Of a DNA stretch of 64,000 nt, positions 24,025 through 32,925 are shown piece by piece. Every line of letters starts with the position of its first letter. Position 1 is the first letter of the stretch. Source of the DNA: Pseudoalteromonas shioyasakiensis. GTDB taxonomy: Bacteria; Pseudomonadota; Gammaproteobacteria; Enterobacterales; Alteromonadaceae. The stretch spans positions 62,001-126,000 of the forward strand of contig NZ_LRUE01000005.1 of NCBI RefSeq assembly GCF_001550135.1. The letters are read 5' to 3'. A program made the position numbers and the translations under genes. Below the pieces are notes generated by a model. The model was not told the origin of the DNA. It searched no databases and saw nothing but the letters and a program-made list of their open reading frames with translations.

Positions 24025-25032
24025 TTACTGTTGGCGCTGCGCTTCTTTTTGCGCTTTTTTAGCTTCTTTACGCTTACGAAGAACTTCTTGCGCTTCGTTA
24101 CCGATGTGACCTTCACCACGCGCTTGTGCTAACTCGATTTGCTTTTGACGCTCAGCAAAACGTGCGCGTTGCTCTTCTGTTAGGCTGTCATGACAGTGAT
24201 GACACGATACACCTTCCATGTATTCAGGCTTTTGCTTTTCTTCTTCAGTGATAGGCATACGACATGCGTGACATTGGTCGTAAGAACCTTTTTGTAAGTC
24301 ATGATTTACCGCAACACGGTTATCAAATACAAAACACTCACCTTCCCACATGGTTTCTTCTTTTGGTACTTCTTCTAAGTACTTAAGAATACCGCCTTCA
24401 AGGTGGAATACTTCGTCAAAGCCTTGCTCTTTCATGTACGCAGTTGATTTTTCACAGCGAATACCACCGGTACAGAACATAGCAACTTTTTTGTGCTTTT
24501 CTGGGTCTAGGTTTTCTTTCGCCCATGCAGGGAATTCACGGAATGTTTTAGTTTTTGGATCAACCGCATTTTGGAAAGTACCGATCTCGATTTCGTAATC
24601 GTTACGCGTATCGATAAGAATCACTTCAGGGTCTGAAATTAATGCATTCCATTCAGCTGGTTTTACATAAGTACCCACTACTTCACGTGGGTCGATACCT
24701 TCAACACCCATAGTTACGATTTCTTTTTTCAGTTTTACCTTAGTACGGTAGAACGGGCATTCGTCATCGTATGACTCTTTAGTCACAATGTTGTCTAGGT
24801 TTGGTTGTGAATCTAACCATGCAAGTAGGTTATCGATACCTTCACGTTTAGCAGAAACAGTACCGTTGATACCTTCAGCCGCAAGTAACAAAGTACCGCG
24901 TACTTCATTGTCTTCCATTACTTTAAGTAGTGGTTGGCGGATCGCTTCAAAATCAGGAAGGGCTACAAATTTGTAAAGTGCGCAAACAACAAAGTGCTCG
25001 CTAGTTACATTGTCTTTATGAACAGCAGTCAT
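24025..25032 (-). CDS. trhO: tRNA uridine-34 hydroxylase (rhodanese family)
   Basis: The 335-residue protein is the YceA/TrhO family enzyme that hydroxylates wobble uridine 34 in some tRNAs, an oxygen-dependent step towards 5-methoxyuridine and derivatives. A central rhodanese domain carries the active-site loop [16 protein letters not shown], with the catalytic cysteine in CTGGIR. The N-terminal domain precedes it ([14 protein letters not shown] to [13 protein letters not shown]), and a C-terminal cysteine-rich stretch ([21 protein letters not shown]) suggests a metal site. A lysine-rich tail ends the protein. It is transcribed divergently from the helicase gene. Confidence 0.93.
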   Translation of the reverse strand: MTAVHKDNVTSEHFVVCALYKFVALPDFEAIRQPLLKVMEDNEVRGTLLLAAEGINGTVSAKREGIDNLLAWLDSQPNLDNIVTKESYDDECPFYRTKVKLKKEIVTMGVEGIDPREVVGTYVKPAEWNALISDPEVILIDTRNDYEIEIGTFQNAVDPKTKTFREFPAWAKENLDPEKHKKVAMFCTGGIRCEKSTAYMKEQGFDEVFHLEGGILKYLEEVPKEETMWEGECFVFDNRVAVNHDLQKGSYDQCHACRMPITEEEKQKPEYMEGVSCHHCHDSLTEEQRARFAERQKQIELAQARGEGHIGNEAQEVLRKRKEAKKAQKEAQRQQ

Positions 25033-25185
25033 GGTTTTACCTTTTGCTTTAAATGCCCATGTGGGCGTTAACCGAATCGCAAATCCGGCGCATTGAGGGC
25101 GCGTATTTTACGCGAATTAGTGATAATTGCAAAAACTGATGCGAAATAGCTGTGTTTTTACTGTCTCCAAGTGAGGCAAGTGCGT

Positions 25186-25191
25186 TATAAT
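25186..25191 (+). promoter_or_regulatory. Consensus -10 box of the helicase gene
   Basis: TATAAT, a perfect -10 hexamer, lies 40 bp upstream of the TTG start at 25231. A weak -35 may lie near 25157-25168. It places transcription start at about 25198, which rules out the in-frame GTG at 25171 as start. Confidence 0.5.
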
Positions 25192-25230
25192 GAACAGGAT
25201 TTACAAATTTTGCTCATCGGAGATTACGCA

Positions 25231-26556
25231 TTGCATTTTACTGAACTTGGGATTGATACACGCCTCGAAAAACAACTTGCGCATCAAGGCATCACCCAGC
25301 CCACTGACATTCAAGCTCACGCGGTACCAACAGCTATCGCAGGCCATGATATTTTTGCACAGTCAAAAACAGGATCGGGCAAAACGCTGGCGTTTTTATT
25401 ACCTGCTGTACAGCGTGTAATGAAACAAAAAGCACTCAGTAAACGCGACCCTCGCGTTTTAATCGTTGCGCCTACCCGTGAATTAGCAACCCAAGTGTAC
25501 AGCCAATTAAGGCTATTAATCGCCGGTACAAACATTAGTGCTGTAAAAGTACTGGGTGGTGAAAACTTTAATGACCAAATTAAAGCACTGCGTAAAGACC
25601 CTCATTTTGTAGTGGGCACACCGGGTCGTTTAGCTGACCATTTGAGTCAACGCTCATTACAGCTTTCAGGCTTAGAGCTGTTAATTTTTGATGAAGCTGA
25701 CCGTATCTTAGATTTAGGCTTTACCGATCAAGTTAAAATGATCAACGAGCTTGCTGATCACCGTTTACGCCAAACGTTATTGTTTTCTGCAACTCTTGAC
25801 CATGCACAAGTTGATGCCCTGTCACGTAACCTTTTACGTTCGCCAAAACAAATTCTGTTAAGTGCTTCTAACGAGCAACATAGTGACATTACCCAGCAGC
25901 TTTATTTAGCTGATCATTTAGATCACAAAGAAGCCCTACTTGAGCACTTTGTAAAACAAGACAATGTCGGACAATGCATTATTTTCACCGCAACACGTGC
26001 CGACACTCAGCGTTTAAGCCAATTGTTAAACGATAAAGGATTAAAAGCGCAAGCGCTTGCGGGTGACTTAACACAGGCCAAACGCCTTGAAATCATGGAT
26101 GCCTTCAGCCGTGAAAACTTTAAAATCTTAATCACCACCGATGTTGCATCACGTGGTCTTGATTTATTAAGCGTGACCCACGTAATTAACTTTGACCTAC
26201 CAAAACATGCTGAAGAGTATGTGCACCGTATTGGTCGTACTGGTCGCGCAGGCTTTAAAGGTACGGCTATTTCGTTAGTAGGCCCTAAAGATTGGCCTAG
26301 CTACAAAGCAATTAAAGCATTTTTAAATGATGAATTAAGCTTTTTCACCGTTGACGGCCTTGTTGGTAAATTTAAAGGTCTGCGTGAGAAAAAACCAAAC
26401 ACAGTTTGGAAAAAAGCAGAGAAAAAAGTGGCTGCAAAACCTGCAAAACCAAAACGCAAAGCAGCCCCTAAAAAACCAAAAGCCCCTATTCAAGCACCAA
26501 TTGATGTAGATGGTTTTGCTCCAATGCGCCGTAAGAAAAAGCCAGAACAGGAATAA
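25231..26556 (+). CDS. DEAD-box ATP-dependent RNA helicase
   Basis: This cytoplasmic RNA helicase has the ordered motifs: Q motif (GITQPTDIQAHAVP), motif I SKTGSGKT, motif Ia PTRELA, DEAD in FDEADRIL, SAT in LLFSATLD, and motif VI HRIGRTGRAG. A lysine/proline-rich tail (KKAEKKVAAKPAKPKRKAAP onward) likely binds RNA. I chose a TTG at 25231 (protein about 441 residues, starting LHFTELGID). CGGAG lies 8 bases upstream, family members start here, and a perfect -10 box sits within the longer GTG-initiated frame. The CvfB-like gene follows after 2 bp, so the two form an operon. The RNA substrate (mRNA decay or ribosome assembly) is not determinable. Confidence 0.92.
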   Translation: MHFTELGIDTRLEKQLAHQGITQPTDIQAHAVPTAIAGHDIFAQSKTGSGKTLAFLLPAVQRVMKQKALSKRDPRVLIVAPTRELATQVYSQLRLLIAGTNISAVKVLGGENFNDQIKALRKDPHFVVGTPGRLADHLSQRSLQLSGLELLIFDEADRILDLGFTDQVKMINELADHRLRQTLLFSATLDHAQVDALSRNLLRSPKQILLSASNEQHSDITQQLYLADHLDHKEALLEHFVKQDNVGQCIIFTATRADTQRLSQLLNDKGLKAQALAGDLTQAKRLEIMDAFSRENFKILITTDVASRGLDLLSVTHVINFDLPKHAEEYVHRIGRTGRAGFKGTAISLVGPKDWPSYKAIKAFLNDELSFFTVDGLVGKFKGLREKKPNTVWKKAEKKVAAKPAKPKRKAAPKKPKAPIQAPIDVDGFAPMRRKKKPEQE

Positions 26557-26558
26557 CA

Positions 26559-27389
26559 ATGAGTATTTTAGGAACCACACAAACCCTTTTCGTTAACGAA
26601 ATGTCTAACGAAGGTGCTTATTTAGATGGCCGTGATTTAGGCGAAGTATTCTTACCAAGCAAAGAAATTGATTACGATCTAGAAGCTGGCGACAGCGTGC
26701 AAGTATTCATTTACTTAGATCACGCAGGTCACCCAACCGGCACTACTAAAAAACCTTTAGCTGAAGTGGGCGAATATGCCCTACTACGTGTTAAAGCAAT
26801 TAATAGCACTGGTGCGTTTTTAGATTGGGGTCTCGAAAAAGACGTACTTGCGCCATACAACGAACAAAAGCCAAAAATGAAAGACGGCTTTTCTTACCTT
26901 GTACGCTTATACCTAGATAACGCCAGCCAACGTATTTGTGCATCGAGCAACTTTAATAAGTTTTTATCGAAAGAAGAACCAACTTACTCTGTAATGGAAG
27001 AAGTTGACTTAATCGTTGCCGGTAAAACAGACTTAGGCTACAAAGTACTCGTAAACGAAGCCCACATTGGCGTTGTTTATTACAACACGGTATTTAAAAA
27101 ACTATTTGTTGGCCAGCGTTTAAAAGGCTTTATTCAAAAAGTACGTGAAGACGGTAAAATCGATGTATTACTTGAAAAGCCAGGTATGGGTAAAGTAAAC
27201 GACTTAGGCGAAAAAATCTTAGCTAAATTAAAAGCCGAAGGCGGCGTACTTCACCTAGGTGATAAGTCAGACCCTGAAGCAATTAAAAAGACTTTCTCAA
27301 CCAGTAAAGCAAACTACAAAAAAGCCATTGGCGGTTTGTTTAAGCAAGGTTTAATCGAGATTGAAGCAACGTCGATTAGATTGAAATAA
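26559..27389 (+). CDS. CvfB-like S1 RNA-binding protein
   Basis: The 276-residue protein matches the CvfB/YitL family pattern. It has tandem S1-like OB-fold segments (FLPSKEIDYDLEAGDSVQVF, LRVKAINSTGAFLDWGLEKD, VYYNTVFKKLFVGQRLKGF) and a C-terminal winged-helix-like part (DKSDPEAIKKTFSTSKANYK followed by KAIGGLFKQGLIEIE). Homologues bind RNA and tune virulence or stress genes; their direct targets are unknown. It is co-transcribed with the DEAD-box helicase 2 bp upstream, supporting a role in RNA metabolism. A heptamer repeat array begins at the base after its stop codon. Confidence 0.85.
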   Translation: MSILGTTQTLFVNEMSNEGAYLDGRDLGEVFLPSKEIDYDLEAGDSVQVFIYLDHAGHPTGTTKKPLAEVGEYALLRVKAINSTGAFLDWGLEKDVLAPYNEQKPKMKDGFSYLVRLYLDNASQRICASSNFNKFLSKEEPTYSVMEEVDLIVAGKTDLGYKVLVNEAHIGVVYYNTVFKKLFVGQRLKGFIQKVREDGKIDVLLEKPGMGKVNDLGEKILAKLKAEGGVLHLGDKSDPEAIKKTFSTSKANYKKAIGGLFKQGLIEIEATSIRLK

Positions 27390-27490
27390 GTTGCTAGTTG
27401 CTAGTTGCTAGTTGCTAGTTGCTAGTTGCTAGTTGCTAGTTGCTAGTTGCTAGTTGCTAGTTGCTAGTTGCTAGTTGCTAGTTGCTAGTT
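27390..27490. repeat. Tandem array of 14 perfect 7-bp units (GTTGCTA)
   Basis: Fourteen perfect copies of GTTGCTA (27390-27487) plus GTT begin directly after the TAA of the CvfB-like gene. Every copy contains TAG, and its complement also contains TAG, so all six frames are closed. The unit length equals that of the array at 4449-4511. Confidence 0.95.
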
Positions 27491-27513
27491 AGCAAGATAT
27501 TGGAAGTGTTTGA

Positions 27514-27543
27514 AAGAGTAAAGCGAAAGCTTTACTCTTTTTT
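27514..27543 (+). terminator. Rho-independent terminator of the helicase operon
   Basis: A perfect 11-bp stem AAGAGTAAAGC/GCTTTACTCTT with a GAAA tetraloop and a following T run. It lies 125 bp after the stop of the CvfB-like gene, behind the heptamer array, so the repeat is transcribed. Confidence 0.92.
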
Positions 27544-27636
27544 AGTTTCAATAACTATATAATTCACATTTTGAGTTAATTAAATTTATCAAAAAAACCT
27601 AAATTAATCTGAACATACGAGATTTTATACTCGATG

Positions 27637-28086
27637 TTAAATGCATTCTAGTGATGTTGTTGGCCATATAGGCTGATCGTTATCGCTATACAATACACCA
27701 AAATTAATGTTTGTGAGTTTATTAAAATGAAATTGAAGTTCTAGCCATTCTTTTTCAAACGTTACAGATATAAACGAGCCATAATCATCAACAGAAGGTT
27801 CAGAGCCTAGTTCAGTCTTAATAATTGATATAACTTCGGCCATTGGCTTACCTATAAGTTGATAACCAAACAAAGCTGCACTTTTATTGTAAACTTCGAT
27901 CCAGCCAAGACGATTATCATTGTCAATTTCAAAAGTCAGCTCTATTAAAAGCTGGTTAAACTGCAATCGCTTATTTTCTGAATCGGTGATAAATATTTTA
28001 TCAGGTACACCTAACGCAGAAACAGCTTGCGTCTCTGTAAGACCAAATTGAATTGTGTCGATTCCATGCCCTAGTATGATTTCCAT
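27637..28086 (-). CDS. Hypothetical protein, immunity-like
   Basis: This 149-residue soluble protein has no signal peptide. Its opening EIILGHGIDTIQFGLTETQA, then VSALGVPDK, and a mid part ELTFEIDNDNRLGWIEVYN resemble small acidic orphan proteins often found beside toxin genes; the resemblance is of style, not of a named domain. Net charge is acidic. AAAAGGATTG gives a plausible ribosome site for the ATG. It is the last of a run of AT-rich minus-strand genes with long gaps. Function unknown. Confidence 0.6.
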   Translation of the reverse strand: MEIILGHGIDTIQFGLTETQAVSALGVPDKIFITDSENKRLQFNQLLIELTFEIDNDNRLGWIEVYNKSAALFGYQLIGKPMAEVISIIKTELGSEPSVDDYGSFISVTFEKEWLELQFHFNKLTNINFGVLYSDNDQPIWPTTSLECI

Positions 28087-28127
28087 TAATTCAATCCTTT
28101 TAAGCGAAAACAGGTTTTTATATGCAA

Positions 28128-28472
28128 TTAGATATTCGGCTCAACATATCTAAGCCTTGGTTTTGGTTCAAAATAAACCAAGAAGTTATTATCGTCGTTC
28201 GCTAAATAGACTCTTAAAACCAACTCACCGCCCCACGCTTGAAAGGCAATTCTTGTAATTTCTTCTTTATAAATATGAAATACTAACTCCGTTCCGTAAA
28301 ATAACTTTACACTCACTGAGTTATTCATAAATGGTGAATGAGTAAATATTAATTTTTCGTTGTTCTCATAGGTCTTAATGAATGAGAATAGCCCTTCATC
28401 ATGATCATATTCGCAAGAATAACCAAATCCTTTTTCAAAAAACTCTACTTCATCAGGAAACTCGTATGTCAA
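28128..28472 (-). CDS. Hypothetical protein, immunity-like
   Basis: The 114-residue acidic protein has no signal peptide. The start is a TTG with AAGGTG upstream. It is rich in aromatic residues (FFEKGFGYSCEY, FYGTELVFHIY, NFLVYFEPKPRLRYVEP) and looks like a compact beta-rich fold. I do not recognise a family. It lies 41 bp upstream of the gene at 27637-28086 and could be co-transcribed with it. Its size, acidity and neighbours resemble immunity proteins of polymorphic toxins, but no toxin is present. Confidence 0.55.
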   Translation of the reverse strand: MTYEFPDEVEFFEKGFGYSCEYDHDEGLFSFIKTYENNEKLIFTHSPFMNNSVSVKLFYGTELVFHIYKEEITRIAFQAWGGELVLRVYLANDDNNFLVYFEPKPRLRYVEPNI

Positions 28473-28535
28473 TTTTACACCTTGCTACAACTGTAAATAA
28501 TGTACAGTAAAGAGTTTTTGATTACGGGTAATTCT

Positions 28536-29531
28536 CTAGCTTTCATTAGCAAACAACCTAGCGTCTTCAAGTTGCCCTTCTGTACAAACCCACCGCCAAT
28601 GAATGTCTTCAATCTTATTGCCTAGTATTGATAACTCTTTTTTTAAGCGGCTTCTATCTCTGGTAAGCCAAAACCAACCACTTAAATTATATCTCACAAA
28701 AATAGTTACTTTCGTTTCTTTAAAACTCTCATGATTTAACGAGTCGTTATATAAATCAACTATGTCTTTCTGAATATTTTTGTCCATAAGGAAGTCATTT
28801 GCTTCATCAATTTTATTCTCAAACAAATCTAAATACTTCCAATATTCGATGTAAGCTTTAACTAAAATAAGCTTAAGATCACTACCTGTCGGGGCATTCC
28901 TAGAAGCTTTTCTTGCAAACTCAAGCATTTCTTCGTTATCACCGCCCCACTTTTCAGATAAAGCAATGATCATGTGCATGTGTGCAGCCCAGTTATAAGA
29001 ATCTCTAGCTATTGCTTCCTCATAATATTTAAATTTAAGTTCATCGCTATCTGAGTACCATGTAGCTACCATAATCAAGTATGCCCATGGTGTAGGATCC
29101 TCTGGTGTTTTATCTGCACATTCTAATAATACTTGCCTAGTTTTATCCAATCGCCTGAAAAACTCTTTCCATTGAGCTTCTGATATTTCAGCTCCACGAC
29201 CATAGCCCCTTGCAGACCAAGACCATTGTAGTAAACGAGCACCATAACAAAGTAGAGCATCCCCGGAGTCTGGATGCGAATTTGTCCACTTATCTAAAGC
29301 TTGAGGAAACATTATTCGAGACATACTTACAGAATAAAAATAACGCTCCTCATGGCTATCTAATGTTTCAAATAACTCTTTAAGGTCACTGTATTGGTCA
29401 GGTTTATCTAAAACGTTGTAAGCTTTTATACATCCGTAAGCACATTGTCTACGTTTATTATTCTTATGTTTTCTATGGAAATACATCAACATAGATAAAA
29501 TTGATAAAGCACACAAAATCAAAAAAATCAT
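28536..29531 (-). CDS. Membrane-anchored TPR-like protein (possibly DUF4034-like)
   Basis: The 331-residue protein begins with one membrane segment (MIFLILCALSILSMLMYF) followed by a basic stretch (HRKHKNNKRRQ), so the bulk is probably cytoplasmic. The rest is helical and tryptophan-rich, with TPR-like spacing (DALLCYGARLLQWSWSARGYG, TPWAYLIMVATWYSDSDELK, YNWAAHMHMIIALSEKWGGD). This recalls DUF4034-type proteins, an assignment made from memory. The ATG lacks a good ribosome site. It lies in the orphan-gene island. Function unknown. Confidence 0.6.
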   Translation of the reverse strand: MIFLILCALSILSMLMYFHRKHKNNKRRQCAYGCIKAYNVLDKPDQYSDLKELFETLDSHEERYFYSVSMSRIMFPQALDKWTNSHPDSGDALLCYGARLLQWSWSARGYGRGAEISEAQWKEFFRRLDKTRQVLLECADKTPEDPTPWAYLIMVATWYSDSDELKFKYYEEAIARDSYNWAAHMHMIIALSEKWGGDNEEMLEFARKASRNAPTGSDLKLILVKAYIEYWKYLDLFENKIDEANDFLMDKNIQKDIVDLYNDSLNHESFKETKVTIFVRYNLSGWFWLTRDRSRLKKELSILGNKIEDIHWRWVCTEGQLEDARLFANES

Positions 29532-29578
29532 TCAAAATCCAAATTTAATAAATAAAGTTTAATGTAGTTTGTAAGTAT

Positions 29579-29668
29579 TCAATGCCTACCAACAAACGCT
29601 AAAATCCAATCATGTTCTTCATCAGTTGATGCTTCTTTATTAACGAACTCTTATATTTCAGCTTTCAT
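29579..29668 (-). pseudogene. Short ORF remnant interrupted by an ochre stop
   Basis: On the minus strand an ATG (29668) opens a frame reading MKAEI, then TAA, then 23 sense codons EFVNKEASTDEEHDWILAFV plus GRH before TGA. The downstream residues look like genuine protein sequence. The most economical reading is a small orphan gene or gene end damaged by one substitution. No ribosome site is seen. Chance cannot be excluded at this length. Confidence 0.3.
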
Positions 29669-29771
29669 TGTTTATAATTCGGTAATACTCTCTTCTTGGG
29701 TTGATAAGTAGCTACTTAAAGAAGCAAAAAAGAATCGTTATGCATACTTTATCCAAGCATGTTGATATGTG

Positions 29772-30020
29772 TTAAGTGTCGATTATTACGAAACCTTCAG
29801 CCCAATAATCTTTACCAAGTGGGTAACACGATATATAGAAACCACTTTCGTCACAAGCAGCGGGGTTAATATTTGGAAAATCTCTAAACCCAGGTTGCTC
29901 TTTTAGCCTTCCAACAGCAGCAATGGCCTCTTGCTCAGAAGCATAAATCCCGATTGTCTTTACACATTCATTGTTTTCAGAAATTATGTGCAAATGCTCT
30001 AGTAGGTATACTTTATCCAT
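29772..30020 (-). CDS. Small protein resembling the DUF7336 family
   Basis: The 82-residue protein fits a small-domain pattern I recall as DUF7336: VYLLEH at the start, then KTIGIYASEQEAIAAVGRLK, EQPGFRDFP, and a C-terminal YPLGKDYWAEGFVII. Such proteins are often orphan or sit in immunity-gene clusters. It is cytoplasmic and probably monomeric. AGGTTTCT precedes the ATG. The gene is separated by 374 bp from pyrF and by 103 bp from the remnant at 29579-29668. Confidence 0.65.
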   Translation of the reverse strand: MDKVYLLEHLHIISENNECVKTIGIYASEQEAIAAVGRLKEQPGFRDFPNINPAACDESGFYISCYPLGKDYWAEGFVIIDT

Positions 30021-30394
30021 AGAAACCTAACATTTAAATGGTGCGTTCATCGCGCATACTTTGCAAAGTTAACGCCAATTATCTGGTTTCTATATTTTTA
30101 ACAAATTCCCTAAGTTATTACTACCACGAAGTTTTTTAAGACATCAAAGTCAAATTAAAATGAGTAATCTGATCGCAACGTTCACTTTCATTGATATATA
30201 TGAAAAGAGCAGTTTAACAGTTGTTTCAACATGATATTTAGCCAATCTTTATAAACACTTTTTGATCGCTAGAGTTCTAGGGAATTCACCAGATTAAGTA
30301 TTGTGAGGTTGCCCCAAAAACAAAAAGAGCATTGTATATAGCGCAATAAATCACGCTTACAATGCTCTTTAAAGACTACTTTAAAATAACGAGG
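30021..30394. other. Intergenic region between the orphan island and pyrF
   Basis: AT-rich, with no ORF supported. Only the pyrF terminator hairpin at 30321-30370 is recognisable. The promoter of the 82-residue gene should be in the left part. Confidence 0.5.
30321..30370 (-). terminator. Terminator of the pyrF operon
   Basis: A 13-bp perfect stem AAAGAGCATTGTA/TACAATGCTCTTT with a 21-base loop; on the minus strand it ends in TTTTTG. It starts 25 bp past the pyrF stop. Confidence 0.8.
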
Positions 30395-31099
30395 TTATTT
30401 TAGTGAGTCATTAATTTCTTTTAGTGTTGCAACTGGGTCTGCCGATTGGGTGATTGGGCGGCCTACAACTAAATAGTCGCTACCATCTTCAACGGCTTGT
30501 TTTGGTGTCATGATACGTTTTTGGTCGCCTGCATCGCTGCCTGCAGGGCGAATACCCGGAGTAACCAGTTTAAAGTCTGCGCCAAGTTCTGCTTTTAGCT
30601 TTTTCGCTTCTTGTGCTGAGCACACTACCCCGTCAAGGCCTGACTCTTTGGCAAGTTTTGCTAGATAAATGACTTGCTCTTCTGGCGTTTTATCTACACC
30701 TAAACGAGTAAGCTCAGCGGCATCCATACTAGTTAGTACAGTTACTGCAATCAGTAATGGAGCATCATCACCAAACTGCTCTAAAGCTTGTTTTGCTTTA
30801 GTCATCATTTCAACGCCACCTGAGGCATGCACGTTAACCATCCATACACCCATTTTTGCAGCTGCGGTTACAGCTTTAGCTACTGTGTTTGGAATATCGT
30901 GAAATTTTAGGTCTAAGAATACATCAAAACCTAAGTCGATTAGTTCCTTAACAAAGCTAGGACCGAAATACGTGAACATTTCTTTGCCTACTTTAAGGCG
31001 ACACGTATCAGGCGATAATTGCTTTACAAACGCAAGAGCTGTTTGTTGATCATCATAATCAAGGGCAATTAATACTTTTTTTGAATCTTCGACAGACAT
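30395..31099 (-). CDS. pyrF: Orotidine 5'-phosphate decarboxylase
   Basis: The 234-residue cytoplasmic enzyme converts OMP to UMP, the last step of de novo UMP synthesis. The catalytic motif [16 protein letters not shown] (Lys and Asp charge network) is intact near residues 60-75, and the phosphate-binding VTPGIRPAG loop lies towards the end. Length is normal. It lies 32 bp downstream of lapB on the same strand, the gene order ihfB-lapA-lapB-pyrF also found in E. coli and relatives. A strong hairpin follows. Confidence 0.96.
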   Translation of the reverse strand: MSVEDSKKVLIALDYDDQQTALAFVKQLSPDTCRLKVGKEMFTYFGPSFVKELIDLGFDVFLDLKFHDIPNTVAKAVTAAAKMGVWMVNVHASGGVEMMTKAKQALEQFGDDAPLLIAVTVLTSMDAAELTRLGVDKTPEEQVIYLAKLAKESGLDGVVCSAQEAKKLKAELGADFKLVTPGIRPAGSDAGDQKRIMTPKQAVEDGSDYLVVGRPITQSADPVATLKEINDSLK

Positions 31100-31131
31100 A
31101 ACTTTCCTAAAAACTAATGGACTAATATGAA

Positions 31132-32268
31132 TTAAAAACCGTCTATGCCACGGCTTGGAACAATTGTTTCCCAGTGCTTACAAGATGGACATACCCAATA
31201 AATGGTATGACTGGTAAAGCCACAGTGTTGGCACTGAAAATCAGGTTTGGTTGCGATATAAGACGTTACTAGCTTATCAATTTGATCGAGTACATCTTTA
31301 ATATCGTTGTTTTGTTTAGCTAGTAGCTGTAATAAGAAGCTAAAGCCACGAATAGTCGGATGACGCTTTAAACTATCCGTTAAAAATTTGATTGCTTGCT
31401 CGATATGGCCTTGCTCAAGTAAAGCTTGGCAGTGTTTTATTTTTATTAATACGCCACCTTTATCGAGCAGTTCATTGAGCAATTCGTAAAACTGATGCGT
31501 TAAGTTTAGCTTTTGATAACTGAGCGCTAATTCTTCAATAAACACCGGCGCAAAAAACGTGAATTGGCTAATAAGCTCGCGCCAGTAGTAAATTGCTTTT
31601 ACATAATCTTCTTTGGTGAAAGCACTATGGCCAAGCTCATACAACGGGCGAATGGCTTTATGGTTTAAGCTAATGGCTTTACGCATAATTTGCGTATCAT
31701 TGTCTTGTAAGGCTGCTTCACAATAAAAATTGGCAATCGCTTTTACATGCTGAGGTTTAGTGAATAACTCACTGTGGGCCTCGTACATGTTAATGCCCTT
31801 TTCCCATTCACGGGTTTGTGAATAAAGATTAATAATTGGCTCTAAGGCTTCTTTATAGCCTGCCTTAACAAGCCATACTAAATGCTCTTCTGCACCATCT
31901 AACAAGCCTGCCATAATGTAATCTTCAGCAAGTTCTAAGCGGCTGGTTGCAGCTTGTTGCTCATCAAGACTTGGATGTTTTAATAGCAGTTCATGAATTT
32001 TAATGGCGCGGTCAAGTTCGCCTCGGCGGCGGAACATAGTTGCAAGCGTTGAATAGTGTTCAACAGAATCAGCGGCAACTTCGAGTAGATTAATAAGGTG
32101 CTCTAAGCCTTGGTCTTCTTCTCTGTCTAGGAGAAATTTAAGGCCTTTAGAATATTCAGAGGTAATTTGGCGATTAAGCTGATGAGCTTGGTTTTTAGCG
32201 CTGTTTTTACCCATTATCCAACCGTAACCGGCTGCAACGGGTAAAAGTAAAAACAGAAGCTCAATCAT
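31132..32268 (-). CDS. lapB: Lipopolysaccharide assembly protein B
   Basis: The 378-residue protein has an N-terminal membrane anchor ([20 protein letters not shown]), a cytoplasmic series of TPR repeats (about 70-320), and a C-terminal rubredoxin-like metal site formed by CQHCGF and CPSCKHW. LapB (YciM) recruits LpxC to FtsH and so limits LPS synthesis. It follows lapA after 2 bp, so the pair is translationally coupled. All family features are intact. Confidence 0.94.
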   Translation of the reverse strand: MIELLFLLLPVAAGYGWIMGKNSAKNQAHQLNRQITSEYSKGLKFLLDREEDQGLEHLINLLEVAADSVEHYSTLATMFRRRGELDRAIKIHELLLKHPSLDEQQAATSRLELAEDYIMAGLLDGAEEHLVWLVKAGYKEALEPIINLYSQTREWEKGINMYEAHSELFTKPQHVKAIANFYCEAALQDNDTQIMRKAISLNHKAIRPLYELGHSAFTKEDYVKAIYYWRELISQFTFFAPVFIEELALSYQKLNLTHQFYELLNELLDKGGVLIKIKHCQALLEQGHIEQAIKFLTDSLKRHPTIRGFSFLLQLLAKQNNDIKDVLDQIDKLVTSYIATKPDFQCQHCGFTSHTIYWVCPSCKHWETIVPSRGIDGF

Positions 32269-32270
32269 GA

Positions 32271-32552
32271 TTAGGTGTCTTTATTAGCAACAAGCTTTTT
32301 ATTGTTTTTTTCAGGCGCTAATTTTTTCTTTAAGCGATAATTTTGCCACTTTAACTGAGAAAACAGTGTAAAGCTTATAAAACAACCAATTGCGACACCT
32401 AAAATAAAGCAGATACTTATTACAACAGCTAGGGGCAAAGTATTACTGGCGATTAAATAATTGATTTGCACCAATTGTGGATTCTGTGAACCAAGTACAA
32501 ACGCAATAAATAAACACAGCGCAATTAATACAATTTTTAATACCCTAAACAA
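32271..32552 (-). CDS. lapA: Lipopolysaccharide assembly protein A
   Basis: The 93-residue inner-membrane protein has two hydrophobic helices (LKIVLIALCLFIAFVLGSQN and LPLAVVISICFILGVAIGCF) joined by the family motif NPQLVQINYLI, and a basic C-terminal coil. LapA (YciS) works with LapB at the LPS assembly machinery. It lies between ihfB (20 bp upstream) and lapB (2 bp downstream) as in enterobacteria. Confidence 0.93.
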   Translation of the reverse strand: MFRVLKIVLIALCLFIAFVLGSQNPQLVQINYLIASNTLPLAVVISICFILGVAIGCFISFTLFSQLKWQNYRLKKKLAPEKNNKKLVANKDT

Positions 32553-32572
32553 GTAACTACTCCTGTATAAAA

Positions 32573-32860
32573 CTAGGCAATACTCGCATTTACGCGGTCA
32601 CGTAATTCTTTACCTGGTTTAAAATGTGGTACGTGCTTACCGTCTAACTCAACTGTTTCGCCAGTCTTTGGATTACGACCTGTGCGAGGAGAACGATAAT
32701 GCAATGAGAAACTTCCAAAGCCACGGATCTCGATGCGATCTGAGCTAGATAATGAGCCGGCCATTTGTTCAAGAATTTCTTTAACGGCATTTTCAACATC
32801 TTTCACAGGGATGTGTGCGTGTTGCTCGGCAAGTTGTTCTATCAATTCTGACTTAGTCAT
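32573..32860 (-). CDS. ihfB: Integration host factor beta subunit
   Basis: The 95-residue nucleoid protein of the HU/IHF family pairs with IhfA to bend DNA sharply at specific sites. The beta-ribbon arms contain the proline intercalation region GRNPKTGE and the signature [20 protein letters not shown]. Length is typical. Transcribed downstream of rpsA with its own GGAAACGC-type ribosome site; a hairpin separates the two genes. Confidence 0.96.
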   Translation of the reverse strand: MTKSELIEQLAEQHAHIPVKDVENAVKEILEQMAGSLSSSDRIEIRGFGSFSLHYRSPRTGRNPKTGETVELDGKHVPHFKPGKELRDRVNASIA

Positions 32861-32881
32861 AGCGTTTCCTTAAAGAGTGGT

Positions 32882-32906
32882 AAAGGAAGGGCAAAACTGC
32901 CCTTCC
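32882..32906 (-). terminator. Hairpin between rpsA and ihfB
   Basis: An 8-bp perfect stem GGAAGGGC/GCCCTTCC with a 6-base loop and a short T run on the minus strand. It probably terminates much of the rpsA transcript, with read-through or a separate promoter for ihfB. Confidence 0.7.
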
Positions 32907-32925
32907 AATTTTAAAAGACTAGATA

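Noticed and set aside
27390..27490. Heptamer array as CRISPR or leader-peptide ORF
   Set aside because: No spacers, and TAG in each unit closes all six frames.
30021..30394. Possible RNA gene in the gap before pyrF
   Set aside because: Only the pyrF terminator hairpin is convincing; no promoter-terminator pair for a small RNA could be defined.
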